This document shows, one piece after another, positions 42,954 through 51,320 of a DNA stretch of 64,000 nt. The DNA lies in NCBI GenBank assembly GCA_046349155.1, contig JAXMCW010000004.1:1-64000 (forward strand), written 5' to 3'. How positions within the stretch are numbered: the first letter of the stretch is position 1; every line of letters begins with the position of its first letter. This DNA comes from Alsobacter sp046349155. Its GTDB lineage: Bacteria > Pseudomonadota > Alphaproteobacteria > Rhizobiales > Beijerinckiaceae. A model generated the notes under the pieces. It made no database searches, was not told the DNA's origin, and saw only the letters and a list, made by a program, of their open reading frames with translations. A program made the position numbers and the translations under genes.

Positions 42954-43292
42954 CCGTTGCCGACGCCAGCAGAGCAAGAACCGTCAGCTTCGCCGCAAAA
43001 TGCCAAAATCCTGCCGCAACCTCAGAAATCGGATGGCGAGCAATCAGGCATCGTTTTGGCAATGGAGACATCCAATTTACTCGGGCGTCGGAATACGGCG
43101 CTAGGTCTTGGAAGTCCAGAAGACGCGTCGTTTACATAGACGGAAACGAAAGTCTCAGATTCCATGAAATGTAAGTGCTCCGCGCGTTGCGCAGAGCAGA
43201 GCGACAATTTTGCTCAAGATGAGCATTGTTGTCAAACTGATGCATAAAAAGCCAGAGATGTCCACGGGACATTATAGAGAGGGAACGATTCC
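42954..43292. other. Regulatory gap before the peptide ABC operon
   Basis: No gene is present. The gap is AT-richer than its surroundings and holds several inverted repeats. TGCCAAAA (43001-43008) pairs with TTTTGGCA (43054-43061). A hairpin at 43177-43197 has GCTC-C-GCGC pairing with GCGC-A-GAGC. A longer palindrome lies at 43203-43233. A promoter for the transporter is expected between these and 43293. Confidence 0.5.
43203..43233. promoter_or_regulatory. Composite palindrome upstream of the binding-protein gene
   Basis: Outer arms GACAA/TTGTC and inner arms GCTCA/TGAGC are nested around AGA, separated by 4-nt mismatched steps. It ends 59 bases before the start codon. It suits an operator (for example for the GlxA-type regulator) or a leader hairpin. 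Confidence 0.4.
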
Positions 43293-44915
43293 ATGAAGCG
43301 AATGCTTGCCGCAGCTGCGTTTATGATTATGTCCAGCACGGTGGCCGGGACCTCGTGGGCTCAGGCTACGAACAGCAACCAGCTCTCGGACCCCCGGGTC
43401 CGGCAGGCCATCGCTTACGCCGTCGATATGGACACGATCATCAAGACCCTGTTCGCCAGCAAGGCCGTGAAGGCCGTTGGACTGTTGCCTAACGGCCCAT
43501 TCAAGAGCCCGGACCTAAACCCCTATGCCTTCAATCCGGACAAGGCGCGCAAGCTGCTGGCGGACGCTGGCTGGGACAAGAACCGGGAACTCGACCTCGT
43601 CTATTATTACGACGATCAACTGACCGTCGACTTTCTGACGGCAGTACAGGCCTATCTGGCTGACGTCGGCATCAAGATAAAGTTCCGGCTGCTGACGGGC
43701 GACACCAACGCTGCGTTGTTGCCTGTTCCGAAGGATCCCGTGAACGGCCCCTCCGCGGTAACCTGGGATCTCGGATATGGCGCCAAGGCGGCGCTAGCGC
43801 TGCAGGAATACTACAATGGCATGAAGACCGGGAACTCCGCGCACACGCCGGGTTCCAAGGAACTCGACAAGCTCATCGAGGGCATCAACGCGACCGCCGA
43901 CGTCGAGAAACAAAAGGAGGCTTTCTTCGCCATCGAGAAATACGCAAATGAGAAGCTGGATACGATACCTTTGTACTATCAGCAATTGTATGTTTACGAG
44001 AGCGATAGACTCAATCGCAATGGTCATTCCTACGGCAACGATCAGTATAATTACGATTGGGGTCTTGTCGATTGGACAGTAAGTCCCGAAAAGAATGGAG
44101 AGAAGGTACTCTATACGAACACGGCTCCGGAGGAGTTTTTTGAACTTCCGTGGTACCAGCTTGGCATCAACATCACGAACAAGGCTGCGTTTGATCGCAT
44201 CCTTGTCGCCGATGGAACGCTCACGAAGTTCAAGGGGCAACTCGCCGAGAGCTTCAAGGTCAGCGAGGACGGCATGACCGTCAGCTTCACGCTGCGCGAC
44301 GGCCTGAAGTGGCACGACGGTTCCCCTCTGACTGCCGATGACGTCGTCTGGAGCATCGTCACCGCGATCCGGACCCCCGGCGTCAACAGCACGGTGGCCA
44401 ATACCGTTGCCTCCATCGCCGGCGCTGCAGATGTGGCGGCCGGCAAGGCGCAGCAGGTATCGGGCATCAGCGTGGACGGTCGCACCATCACGCTGAAGTT
44501 CGCGACTCTGGATCCGAACGTGCTGCTGTCGCTCAGCCAATTTGCTCCGCTGCCAAAGAAGCACCTCGAAAAAGTCGACCCCGCCACGATCCAGCAGAAC
44601 GCGTTCTGGCAGCGACCGGTGGGATCAGGCCCTTACAAAATCGCCGACGTCAAAATGAACTCGTTCACGACCTTCGTGCCATTCGAGGGCTACTACGGAG
44701 GCAAGGCCAAGATCGACAAGATCGTCGCCTTCCCGTCAGGCGATGGGGATGGCAACGTCGTCAAGAATGCCGCCGCCCGCAAGCTCGACTACGGATTCAC
44801 AAAGAATACGGCCGACGTTGGGGCGCTTGAGGCTATGCCCTTCATGAAGCTCACGGCAGAGAACATTCCCTATACGCGGTTGCTTTGGATCAACCATTAT
44901 CCCAGGGCGAAATGA
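43293..44915 (+). CDS. Circularly permuted peptide-type ABC binding protein
   Basis: Family 5 periplasmic solute-binding protein of 540 residues with its halves exchanged. A normal Sec signal (1-25, ending SWAQA) leads straight into the part that is C-terminal in relatives: LSDPRVRQAIAYAVDMDTI through QYNYDWGLVDWTV (about 31-263). A short linker (SPEKNGE) then leads into the usual mature N-terminus, YTNTAPEEFFELPWYQLGIN, ESFKVSEDG, LRDGLKWHDGSPLTADDVVW and VGSGPYKI. The protein ends with RLLWINHYPRAK, which normally precedes DPRVRQA. All segments are present and in frame. The DNA around 43930-44110, at the new junction, is AT-richer than the rest. Permeases and ATPases follow, so it is probably functional. 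Confidence 0.9.
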   Translation: MKRMLAAAAFMIMSSTVAGTSWAQATNSNQLSDPRVRQAIAYAVDMDTIIKTLFASKAVKAVGLLPNGPFKSPDLNPYAFNPDKARKLLADAGWDKNRELDLVYYYDDQLTVDFLTAVQAYLADVGIKIKFRLLTGDTNAALLPVPKDPVNGPSAVTWDLGYGAKAALALQEYYNGMKTGNSAHTPGSKELDKLIEGINATADVEKQKEAFFAIEKYANEKLDTIPLYYQQLYVYESDRLNRNGHSYGNDQYNYDWGLVDWTVSPEKNGEKVLYTNTAPEEFFELPWYQLGINITNKAAFDRILVADGTLTKFKGQLAESFKVSEDGMTVSFTLRDGLKWHDGSPLTADDVVWSIVTAIRTPGVNSTVANTVASIAGAADVAAGKAQQVSGISVDGRTITLKFATLDPNVLLSLSQFAPLPKKHLEKVDPATIQQNAFWQRPVGSGPYKIADVKMNSFTTFVPFEGYYGGKAKIDKIVAFPSGDGDGNVVKNAAARKLDYGFTKNTADVGALEAMPFMKLTAENIPYTRLLWINHYPRAK

Positions 44916-44978
44916 CGTGACTGGCCGGGGGTTCTCCATCCCAGGAACTCCCGGCACTTTCCTGCCCTGCGAGGAGCC

Positions 44979-45941
44979 ATGCTTGCGTTCGTTGTCCGCC
45001 GCCTCGCGGCCGCTGCCTTCATGCTGCTCCTGATCAGCCTCTTGGTCTTTGCCGGCATCAACGCCACTCCGGGTGACCCGGTCTCGCAAATGATCAGCCC
45101 TGAGCGGGCTGCCGGCATGAGCCAGGAAAGGCTCGATGAACTGCGCCGAGCCCTTGGTCTCGGCAGGCCCTTCTACGAACGGTACGGTCTCTGGCTGGTG
45201 CAGGCGCTGCAGGGCAACTTTGGCTTCAGCATGACCAGCGGCGTCGCGGTCCGGGACGTCGTGTTGGACCGTCTGCCTGCGACGCTCGAGTTGTCCATGG
45301 CAGCGCTGCTCTTTTCGAGCGTGGCCGGGCTTGGTCTCGGGGTGATGAGTGCCCTCAGGCGCGGAACCGCGACGGATCTTGGTTTGACGGTCGTGGGGAT
45401 GATTGGCGTCTCGGTGCCCGAGTTCTTCTTCGGGCTCGCCGCCATTTCGATCTTCTCGCTCCATCTCGGCTGGCTTCCTGTTGGCGGGCGGTCGATGCCC
45501 GGGCACGTTACGTTCCTTGACCGCCTGCCACACCTCATACTGCCTGCAGCCGTACTCTCGATCATGATGACCGCGGGCGTGATGCGATACGCACGCGCGG
45601 CGATGCTCGACACGATGCAGCGTGAATTCATCAAGACCGCGCGGGCCAAGGGCCTGCCGGAGTGGCGGGTCAATGTCGTGCATGGCCTGCGGGTCGCACT
45701 CTCGCCAGTCATCGTGCTCATCGGTTTCCGCTTCCCGATCCTGATCGGAGGGTCGGTGGTGATCGAGCAGGTCTTCCAATGGCCCGGCGTCGGCAGCCTC
45801 TTCGTGTCCGCGGTTCGGGCCCGTGACTATCCGCTCGTGATGTTCATCGCCATGCTCTCGGCACTGGCGGTGCTGCTGCTCAGTCTGGCAGTCGACGTTC
45901 TCACAGGTCTCCTCGATCCACGTGTCAGGCTGGAGGGCTAG
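44979..45941 (+). CDS. Peptide-type ABC transporter permease (DppB type)
   Basis: Inner-membrane permease of 320 residues with six helices. The N-terminal FVVRRLAAAAFMLLLISLLVF and GDPVSQ are typical of DppB/OppB. The EAA-like loop is FIKTARAKGLPEWRVNVVHG. It lies 63 bases after the binding-protein gene and is followed 2 bases later by the partner permease. Confidence 0.93.
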   Translation: MLAFVVRRLAAAAFMLLLISLLVFAGINATPGDPVSQMISPERAAGMSQERLDELRRALGLGRPFYERYGLWLVQALQGNFGFSMTSGVAVRDVVLDRLPATLELSMAALLFSSVAGLGLGVMSALRRGTATDLGLTVVGMIGVSVPEFFFGLAAISIFSLHLGWLPVGGRSMPGHVTFLDRLPHLILPAAVLSIMMTAGVMRYARAAMLDTMQREFIKTARAKGLPEWRVNVVHGLRVALSPVIVLIGFRFPILIGGSVVIEQVFQWPGVGSLFVSAVRARDYPLVMFIAMLSALAVLLLSLAVDVLTGLLDPRVRLEG

Positions 45942-45943
45942 GC

Positions 45944-46879
45944 TTGGCAGGACGGCCATCATCTCTGCGGCGGAGCCGGCTTGACCGGCGTCTGGACCGC
46001 ATCCGCGACTCCGCGGTGAGCGGGCCGTTGCGTTCCCACGAACGCCGCTACCTGGGCCGCTTCCTGCGCAACAGGCTTGCCGCGTCCGGTCTGCTCGTCT
46101 TCGTGCTCATCATTGCGGCGACGTTGCTGGCACCGCTTCTGACGAGCTACGACCCGCAGAAGATTGACTTGACCAGCATCTTGCGGCCGCCCAGCGCAAC
46201 CCATTGGTTCGGCACCGACAAGACGGGCCGCGATGTCTTCGCCCGTATCCTGTACGGCGGCCGGATCTCCATCCTCGTAGGCCTGGGAAGCGCGGTGCTC
46301 GCGGCGCTGATCGGCGTGAGCCTCGGATGCTACGCAGGGTATCGCGGCGGGTGGCTCGATGCAGTCGTGCTCAGGGCATCCGAACTGGTGATGTCGTTCC
46401 CGGAGATCATCTTGGTTCTCATGCTGGTTGCGATCCTCGGTCAGTCGCTGAGCAACCTCATCCTGATCTTCGTCGTGACAGGATGGGGCAACACCTTCCG
46501 TTTGACCCGCGCGCGCATGCTCGCCTTGCGTGAAGAGGAGTACGTCCAGGCCCTGAGGAGTTTCGGCTTCACGCCGGCCGAAATCTCATTCGTCCATATC
46601 CTGCCCAACGCGCTTGGGCCGATCATGGTCAATGTCACGCTGACGACGGCGGCCTTCATCCTAGCGGAAGCCGGACTGAGCTTCTTGGGGCTCGGCGTCC
46701 CGCTCAACATTCCGACGTGGGGAAACATCCTCAACACTGCCCAGGACCTGCGCGTGCTGCAGAACAATTGGTGGATGTGGCTTCCCGTGGGCTGCGTCAT
46801 CTCTCTGTTCGTTCTCAGCGTGAACTTCATCGGGGATGGACTTCGCGACGCCACCGATCCGAGCCGGAGGGCCGCTTGA
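45944..46879 (+). CDS. Peptide-type ABC transporter permease (DppC type)
   Basis: Permease of 311 residues. The start is taken as the TTG at 45944 because GGAGGG lies 6 nt upstream; no ATG is well placed. The N-terminal cytoplasmic extension is Arg-rich. HWFGTDKTGRDVFARILYGG is the OppC_N/DppC signature, and the EAA-like loop is YVQALRSFGFTPAEISFVHI. It forms the membrane channel with the DppB-type protein. Confidence 0.92.
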   Translation: MAGRPSSLRRSRLDRRLDRIRDSAVSGPLRSHERRYLGRFLRNRLAASGLLVFVLIIAATLLAPLLTSYDPQKIDLTSILRPPSATHWFGTDKTGRDVFARILYGGRISILVGLGSAVLAALIGVSLGCYAGYRGGWLDAVVLRASELVMSFPEIILVLMLVAILGQSLSNLILIFVVTGWGNTFRLTRARMLALREEEYVQALRSFGFTPAEISFVHILPNALGPIMVNVTLTTAAFILAEAGLSFLGLGVPLNIPTWGNILNTAQDLRVLQNNWWMWLPVGCVISLFVLSVNFIGDGLRDATDPSRRAA

Positions 46880-47904
46880 GCGTCATGCCGGAAACCTCTG
46901 ACGTCGCCCTGACCGTGCGCGACCTGCGCGTCAACTTCTATTCGGAGGACCGATGCAGCCGGGTTCTCGATGGGGTGTCGTTCTCCCTGCGCCGTGGCCG
47001 AACCCTTTGCGTCGTCGGTGAGAGCGGCTGCGGCAAAAGTGTTACGGCCAGCGCCATCACCCGCCTTCTGCCTGCATGGTCACGTATCGAGGGCGGCGAG
47101 ATCATCCTTCATCGAGAGACCGGGCCTCTTCGGCTGGACCATTTGGAGAGCAACGGGCCGGAGATGCGCAGCATTCGCGGAGGCGAGATCGGACTGGTGT
47201 TCCAGGACCCGCTCACTGCGCTGAACCCCGTCTACACGGCTGGCTTCCAGCTTGTCGAAATGCTTCGCTACCATAAGAAAATGGGTCTCCGGGCGATGCG
47301 GGCCGCCGCCGTCGATCTCCTAAGGCGAATGGGCATGCCGGCGCCGGAGCGGCGGGTCGAGAACTACCCTCATGAATTGTCGGGTGGCATGCGGCAGCGC
47401 GTCATTATCGGCATGGCCACCGCCTGCGCCCCAAAGATCCTGATTGCCGACGAGCCGACCACCGCGCTCGACGTCACCGTGCAGGCGCAGATCCTGGATC
47501 TGCTCGACGGACTGCGCGAGTCTCATGGTACAGCGCTCATGCTCATAACCCATGACATTGGGGTGGCGGTCGAGCGTGGCGACGAAATCGCCGTGATGTA
47601 CATGGGGAACATCGTCGAGGCCGGGTCGGTGGCCGATGTGATAGGCAAGCCCGCCCACCCCTACACGCGCGCATTGCTCGCGTGCCTTCCGCGTCTCGGG
47701 AACGGCAAGTCTCAATCGCTGCGGGCGATCCCCGGCAGCCCGCCCCACGCCTGGGAGCGCGGCGAGGGCTGCGCCTTCGCCAATCGTTGCTCCGACCGCG
47801 AGCATCGCTGCGTGGCGATGCCGCCGCCCGTATCCGTTGGACAAGCCCACATGGCGCGGTGCTGGAAACATGTTCCGGAGGCCTGCAATGTCCGCGACCT
47901 CTGA
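46876..47904 (+). CDS. Peptide-type ABC transporter ATPase (DppD type)
   Basis: ATPase of 342 residues. A TTG at 46876 overlapping the previous stop has GGAGGG 5 nt upstream and is preferred; the ATG at 46885 is the alternative. It has Walker A GESGCGKS, Q-loop FQDPLTALNP, signature LSGGMRQR and Walker B ILIADEPT. The C-terminal oligopeptide domain has Cys residues in GCAFANRCSDREHRC, possibly for an iron-sulphur centre. It energises the importer together with the next gene product. Confidence 0.93.
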   Translation: MSVMPETSDVALTVRDLRVNFYSEDRCSRVLDGVSFSLRRGRTLCVVGESGCGKSVTASAITRLLPAWSRIEGGEIILHRETGPLRLDHLESNGPEMRSIRGGEIGLVFQDPLTALNPVYTAGFQLVEMLRYHKKMGLRAMRAAAVDLLRRMGMPAPERRVENYPHELSGGMRQRVIIGMATACAPKILIADEPTTALDVTVQAQILDLLDGLRESHGTALMLITHDIGVAVERGDEIAVMYMGNIVEAGSVADVIGKPAHPYTRALLACLPRLGNGKSQSLRAIPGSPPHAWERGEGCAFANRCSDREHRCVAMPPPVSVGQAHMARCWKHVPEACNVRDL

Positions 47905-48910
47905 AACCATCCTGAGCCTTCGGGGCGTTACGACGCATTTCCAACAGCGCAGCGGCTGGTTGCGGCCGGGAGGGCTGCCGGTGCGCGCTGTCGACGGGAT
48001 CGACCTCGACGTGCGCCGAGGCGAGATCCTGGGCGTCGTCGGGGAAAGCGGCTGCGGCAAGACGACTCTCGGCAAGACCATCGTGCAACTCATCAAGGCC
48101 ACGTCCGGACAGATCCTGTATCGCGGCGCCGATGGCGAGACCGACCTTGTCGGCCTCGACGACAAAGGCATGCAGCCCTTTCGCCGGCGCCTCCAGATCG
48201 TGTTTCAGGACCCGTCCTCGTCGCTCAATCCATCCTTCACGGTTTTCGGCTCGCTCGAGGCCCCACTCAGAAAATACGGCATGAGCGACCGGGACCTGCG
48301 GCGACGCAAGGTGGCTGACCTGCTCGAGGCGGTGAACCTGCGGCAGGAATTCATGGACCGCTATCCCGGAGAGTTGTCCGGCGGCCAGCGCCAGCGCGTC
48401 GGAATCGCGCGGGCCTTGAGCCTCGACCCCGAACTCGTGGTGTGTGACGAGGCCGTCAGCGCACTCGATGTCTCCGTGCAAGCTCAGGTGCTGCAACTGC
48501 TGCTTGAATTGAGGCGTGACCGGAACCTTACCTACGTCTTCATCACGCACAACTTGAGCGTCATGGAGTATTTCTGTGACCGCGTCGCCGTGATGTATCT
48601 CGGCCGCATTGTCGAGCTCTGCGAGGCCGACGATCTCATTGCAAATCCTCGGCATCCCTACACGCGGGCCCTCCTGTCGGCCATCCCCGTACCCGTCCCG
48701 GGCCAGCGGACGCAGCGCCTTCAACTGCGGGGCGAGCCGCCACACGCTGCCGATCCGCCGACCGGCTGCGCCTTCCACCCGCGCTGCAGCCGCCAAACCG
48801 ACCTTTGCAGGACATCCGCGCCTGACCTTCAGAGGGTTGCCACGCGCTCCGGAGACCACTGGACGGCCTGTCACTTCCCAGAGAATGCGAATTCGAACCC
48901 AGAACAATGA
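47888..48910 (+). CDS. Peptide-type ABC transporter ATPase (DppF type)
   Basis: ATPase of 340 residues from the ATG at 47888, overlapping the DppD-type gene by 17 bases. It has Walker A GESGCGKT, Q-loop FQDPSSSLNP, signature LSGGQRQR and Walker B LVVCDEAVSALD. The C-terminal GCAFHPRCSRQTDLC is the oligopeptide-domain cysteine cluster. It completes the five-gene importer. A hairpin follows the stop. Confidence 0.94.
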   Translation: MSATSETILSLRGVTTHFQQRSGWLRPGGLPVRAVDGIDLDVRRGEILGVVGESGCGKTTLGKTIVQLIKATSGQILYRGADGETDLVGLDDKGMQPFRRRLQIVFQDPSSSLNPSFTVFGSLEAPLRKYGMSDRDLRRRKVADLLEAVNLRQEFMDRYPGELSGGQRQRVGIARALSLDPELVVCDEAVSALDVSVQAQVLQLLLELRRDRNLTYVFITHNLSVMEYFCDRVAVMYLGRIVELCEADDLIANPRHPYTRALLSAIPVPVPGQRTQRLQLRGEPPHAADPPTGCAFHPRCSRQTDLCRTSAPDLQRVATRSGDHWTACHFPENANSNPEQ

Positions 48911-48913
48911 TCC

Positions 48914-48941
48914 CTCCCCGGGGCAGGCTAGCCTTGGGGAG
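48914..48941. terminator. Hairpin after the peptide ABC operon
   Basis: Outer arms CTCCCC/GGGGAG enclose a second palindrome AGGCT/AGCCT. It starts 4 bases after the stop and has no T-tract. Confidence 0.5.
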
Positions 48942-49107
48942 CGCCGTGGATGTCGGCGCTCCGGATGGCGTCCCTGTTTGGTTCGGAGGAACCGTCTGCT
49001 GCAGGGTCCTACACGACGTCGACATTGCCGAATCGTATTGCTCCCTCCCTTGACCGTCACGCACGGCGTCGTGCCAATGCGGCACTCCCCCAAACGGTCG
49101 AGATGAT

Positions 49108-49146
49108 GGTCACGGCCGGGCCGCAAGCGTGACCACGGCCGGTCAC
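49108..49146. promoter_or_regulatory. GGTCAC repeat cluster upstream of the OmpR-type gene
   Basis: GTGACC (49129-49134) and GGTCAC (49141-49146) form a perfect palindrome around ACGGCC. A further GGTCACGGCC starts at 49108. The cluster is about 45 bases before the regulator start, suitable for an autoregulatory site or promoter operator. Confidence 0.45.
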
Positions 49147-49190
49147 ATTCGCATGGGACGGCATTGGGCGTTCCTGACGGGGGATCCTGC

Positions 49191-49868
49191 GTGCGCATAC
49201 TTCTCGTGGAAGACAATGAGCGCCTGAAGGCTGTGATCGCGCGTGAATTCACCGTTCAGGGTTTCACGGTGGATGCTCTCGGAACGGTCGACGAGAGCCT
49301 GGCCGCGCTGGACACCACACAATACGACGCCCTTGTCGTCGATCTGGGGCTGCCGGACGGCGACGGCATGGCGATCGTCCGGGCGCGCGGTCGTCTCTCA
49401 GTGGGCACGCCAGCCCTGGTTCTCACCGCGAGAGACGGCAGCCAGGATCTGATCGAGGCTCTCAACGGGGGCGCCGACGACTACATGCGCAAGCCCTTCT
49501 CGATGGAAGAACTCATTGCGCGGCTCCGGGCGTTGCTGCGGCGGCCGGGCCAGGTTCTGAGCGTCCAGCTGCGCGAGAGTAACGTCGAGTTCGACACCGT
49601 CGGCCGGCGCGTTCGGGTCGGCACAGTCGAGGCCGACCTCAGCAGAAAGGAACTTGGCGCGCTGGAACTGCTCATGACCCGCGCCGGTACGGTCGTTTCC
49701 AAGGCGCAACTGGAGCAGTCCTTGTACGGGTTCGAGGAGGAGGTCGGGCAGAACGCGATCGAGGTCCTTGTGCATCGCCTGCGCAAGAAGCTCTCCGCCG
49801 CCGGTGCCTTGATCGAGATCCATACGCTCAGGGGCATCGGCTACGTTCTGTCGGGGCGCTCTGCTTGA
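49191..49868 (+). CDS. OmpR-family response regulator
   Basis: This encodes 225 residues from the GTG at 49191, where the conserved VRILLVEDN begins. The receiver has phospho-acceptor D51 in VVDLGLPDGDG, T in VLTARD and K in MRKPFSMEEL. The C-terminal winged helix (about 128-222) has IEVLVHRLRKKL as the recognition region. The kinase gene begins inside its stop. A pair of 11-bp direct repeats at 51264-51285, the usual form of OmpR-family sites, precedes the downstream operon. Confidence 0.93.
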   Translation: MRILLVEDNERLKAVIAREFTVQGFTVDALGTVDESLAALDTTQYDALVVDLGLPDGDGMAIVRARGRLSVGTPALVLTARDGSQDLIEALNGGADDYMRKPFSMEELIARLRALLRRPGQVLSVQLRESNVEFDTVGRRVRVGTVEADLSRKELGALELLMTRAGTVVSKAQLEQSLYGFEEEVGQNAIEVLVHRLRKKLSAAGALIEIHTLRGIGYVLSGRSA

Positions 49869-51268
49869 ACCCTCTGCGCTCCACGCTCTTCGTCCGCTTC
49901 GCGCTCGCCATGGGCCTTGTGGCGGTTCTGGCCGTGCTGGTCGCGACAGGCTTCCTGTATGCCCGCTTCTCGGCGACAAACGGCATGTTCCGGGAAGGCA
50001 CCCTTCGCAGCTTCGCCCAGCGCATCGCGGACGACATCAGGGAGGGGGGCGGAGGACCGAACCTGACGAACCTTCGGAGCGCAGACCTGATCCAGGCAGC
50101 CGGCGGCGCCTATGCGATCGTCTCGCGAGGCGGTCAGTTGTTGAGCCACAGCCAGGGCCAGGCCGAACCGCTCGCGGCCGCCCAGGCCGCGACGGAATCG
50201 TTCTTCACCATTCCAAAGGGCGGATCCGGTGACACGCTGTTCGGCTATTCGTCGCGGATCGACGTGGGGGGTGAACCTCTCCTGGTGCAGGTCGCCTTTC
50301 CTGCAGGGCACGTCCTCTTCGACTCCATTCTGGAGGAATTCGTCGAGGACATCGCTTGGATCTGGTTGCCTTTCGTCGTGGGCATCCTGGTCACGGCCCT
50401 CGTCGTCGGACGCATCGCTCTCCGCCCCCTGAGCTTGGCTGCCAACCAAGCCGAGATGATCGGGCCGGGAAGCGTGGCACACCGCCTGCCCGAAGGCAGC
50501 ATGCCCCGGGACGTCCTCGCCTTGGTTCAGGCCGTCAACCGCTCACTGGACCGCCTCCAAGGCGGCTATGAGGCCCTCGAGGAATTCGTGGGCGATGTCG
50601 CGCATGAACTGCGCACGCCGCTTGCCGTCATGAAGGCTCACCTTGGAACCTCTGACTTTCCGCGCGCACCGATGCTCGGCGAAGATGTCGCCGCCATGGA
50701 GCGGATCATCGAGCAATTGCTGGACCGCGTCCGGCTCGGCGGGCTGCATCTCGAAACTGGAGACAGGATCGATCTCGTCGACGTGGCGCGTGAGGCGGCT
50801 TCGATGGTTGCGGTCGGTGCGCTGGCCCGGGATCGCCGTCTCGAACTCGTCGAGACAGGGCCGATCTGGATCCCCGGGAAGCGCGACTTCCTCGTCAGAG
50901 CCGTTCGCAACTTGCTGGACAATGCGATGAGCTTCGCACCCCGGGGCTCGACCATCGTCATCACGGTCGGTCCGGACGCCGTCCTCGAAGTGCGTGACTC
51001 TGGCCCGGGATTTCCGGAGCGATTTCTCGATCCTGCCTCAAGGGGCAAGCTGGCGGTGCGCAGCGATCGTCGCGGCGGCGTGGGCCTGGGCCTGTCCATC
51101 GTCGAGAGGACGATGATCGCGCATGGCGGGAGCCTTCAACTCTCCAATGCTCCCGCGGGCGGGGCGATCGCGCGGATGGTCTTTGCTGCTCACGCAGCTC
51201 CTCCGGACCATCCAGCGCGCGCCTCGAAAAGACCTCAATCTCTCCATCAGCCGCTCGATGCCCTGTAA
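49865..51268 (+). CDS. Sensor histidine kinase (EnvZ/QseC-like)
   Basis: This encodes 467 residues from a TTG that overlaps the regulator stop (TTGA). Membrane helices at about 12-32 and 165-185 bound a periplasmic sensor domain of about 130 residues. A HAMP-like linker follows. The phospho-acceptor is H247 in DVAHELRTP. N-box RNLLDNAMSFAPRG and the G boxes DSGPGF and GVGLGLS are present. The last codon and stop lie in the first direct repeat that precedes the operon it probably controls. The ligand is unknown. Confidence 0.92.
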   Translation: MNPLRSTLFVRFALAMGLVAVLAVLVATGFLYARFSATNGMFREGTLRSFAQRIADDIREGGGGPNLTNLRSADLIQAAGGAYAIVSRGGQLLSHSQGQAEPLAAAQAATESFFTIPKGGSGDTLFGYSSRIDVGGEPLLVQVAFPAGHVLFDSILEEFVEDIAWIWLPFVVGILVTALVVGRIALRPLSLAANQAEMIGPGSVAHRLPEGSMPRDVLALVQAVNRSLDRLQGGYEALEEFVGDVAHELRTPLAVMKAHLGTSDFPRAPMLGEDVAAMERIIEQLLDRVRLGGLHLETGDRIDLVDVAREAASMVAVGALARDRRLELVETGPIWIPGKRDFLVRAVRNLLDNAMSFAPRGSTIVITVGPDAVLEVRDSGPGFPERFLDPASRGKLAVRSDRRGGVGLGLSIVERTMIAHGGSLQLSNAPAGGAIARMVFAAHAAPPDHPARASKRPQSLHQPLDAL

Positions 51269-51285
51269 GCTTGATGTAAGCTGAA
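51264..51285. promoter_or_regulatory. Tandem 11-bp direct repeats, OmpR-type site
   Basis: TGTAAGCTTGA (51264-51274) is followed without gap by TGTAAGCTGAA (51275-51285). The two match at 9 of 11 positions, and the spacing of exactly one helical turn is what OmpR/PhoB-family dimers recognise. The site is 36 bases before the operon start at 51321 and directly after an OmpR-type two-component pair. Binding is inferred. Confidence 0.6.
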
Positions 51286-51290
51286 GCGCA

Positions 51291-51318
51291 GAAGGTCTCG
51301 TCAAGCGAGGAGACCTTC
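51291..51318 (+). promoter_or_regulatory. Stem-loop overlapping the ribosome-binding site
   Basis: Perfect 9-bp arms GAAGGTCTC (51291-51299) and GAGACCTTC (51310-51318) flank a 10-nt loop. The Shine-Dalgarno AGGAGA (51308-51313) spans the loop end and the 3' arm. The start codons GTG 51321 and ATG 51324 follow at once. In an mRNA starting upstream the hairpin would restrict ribosome access, so translational control is plausible. Confidence 0.55.
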
Positions 51319-51320
51319 CG

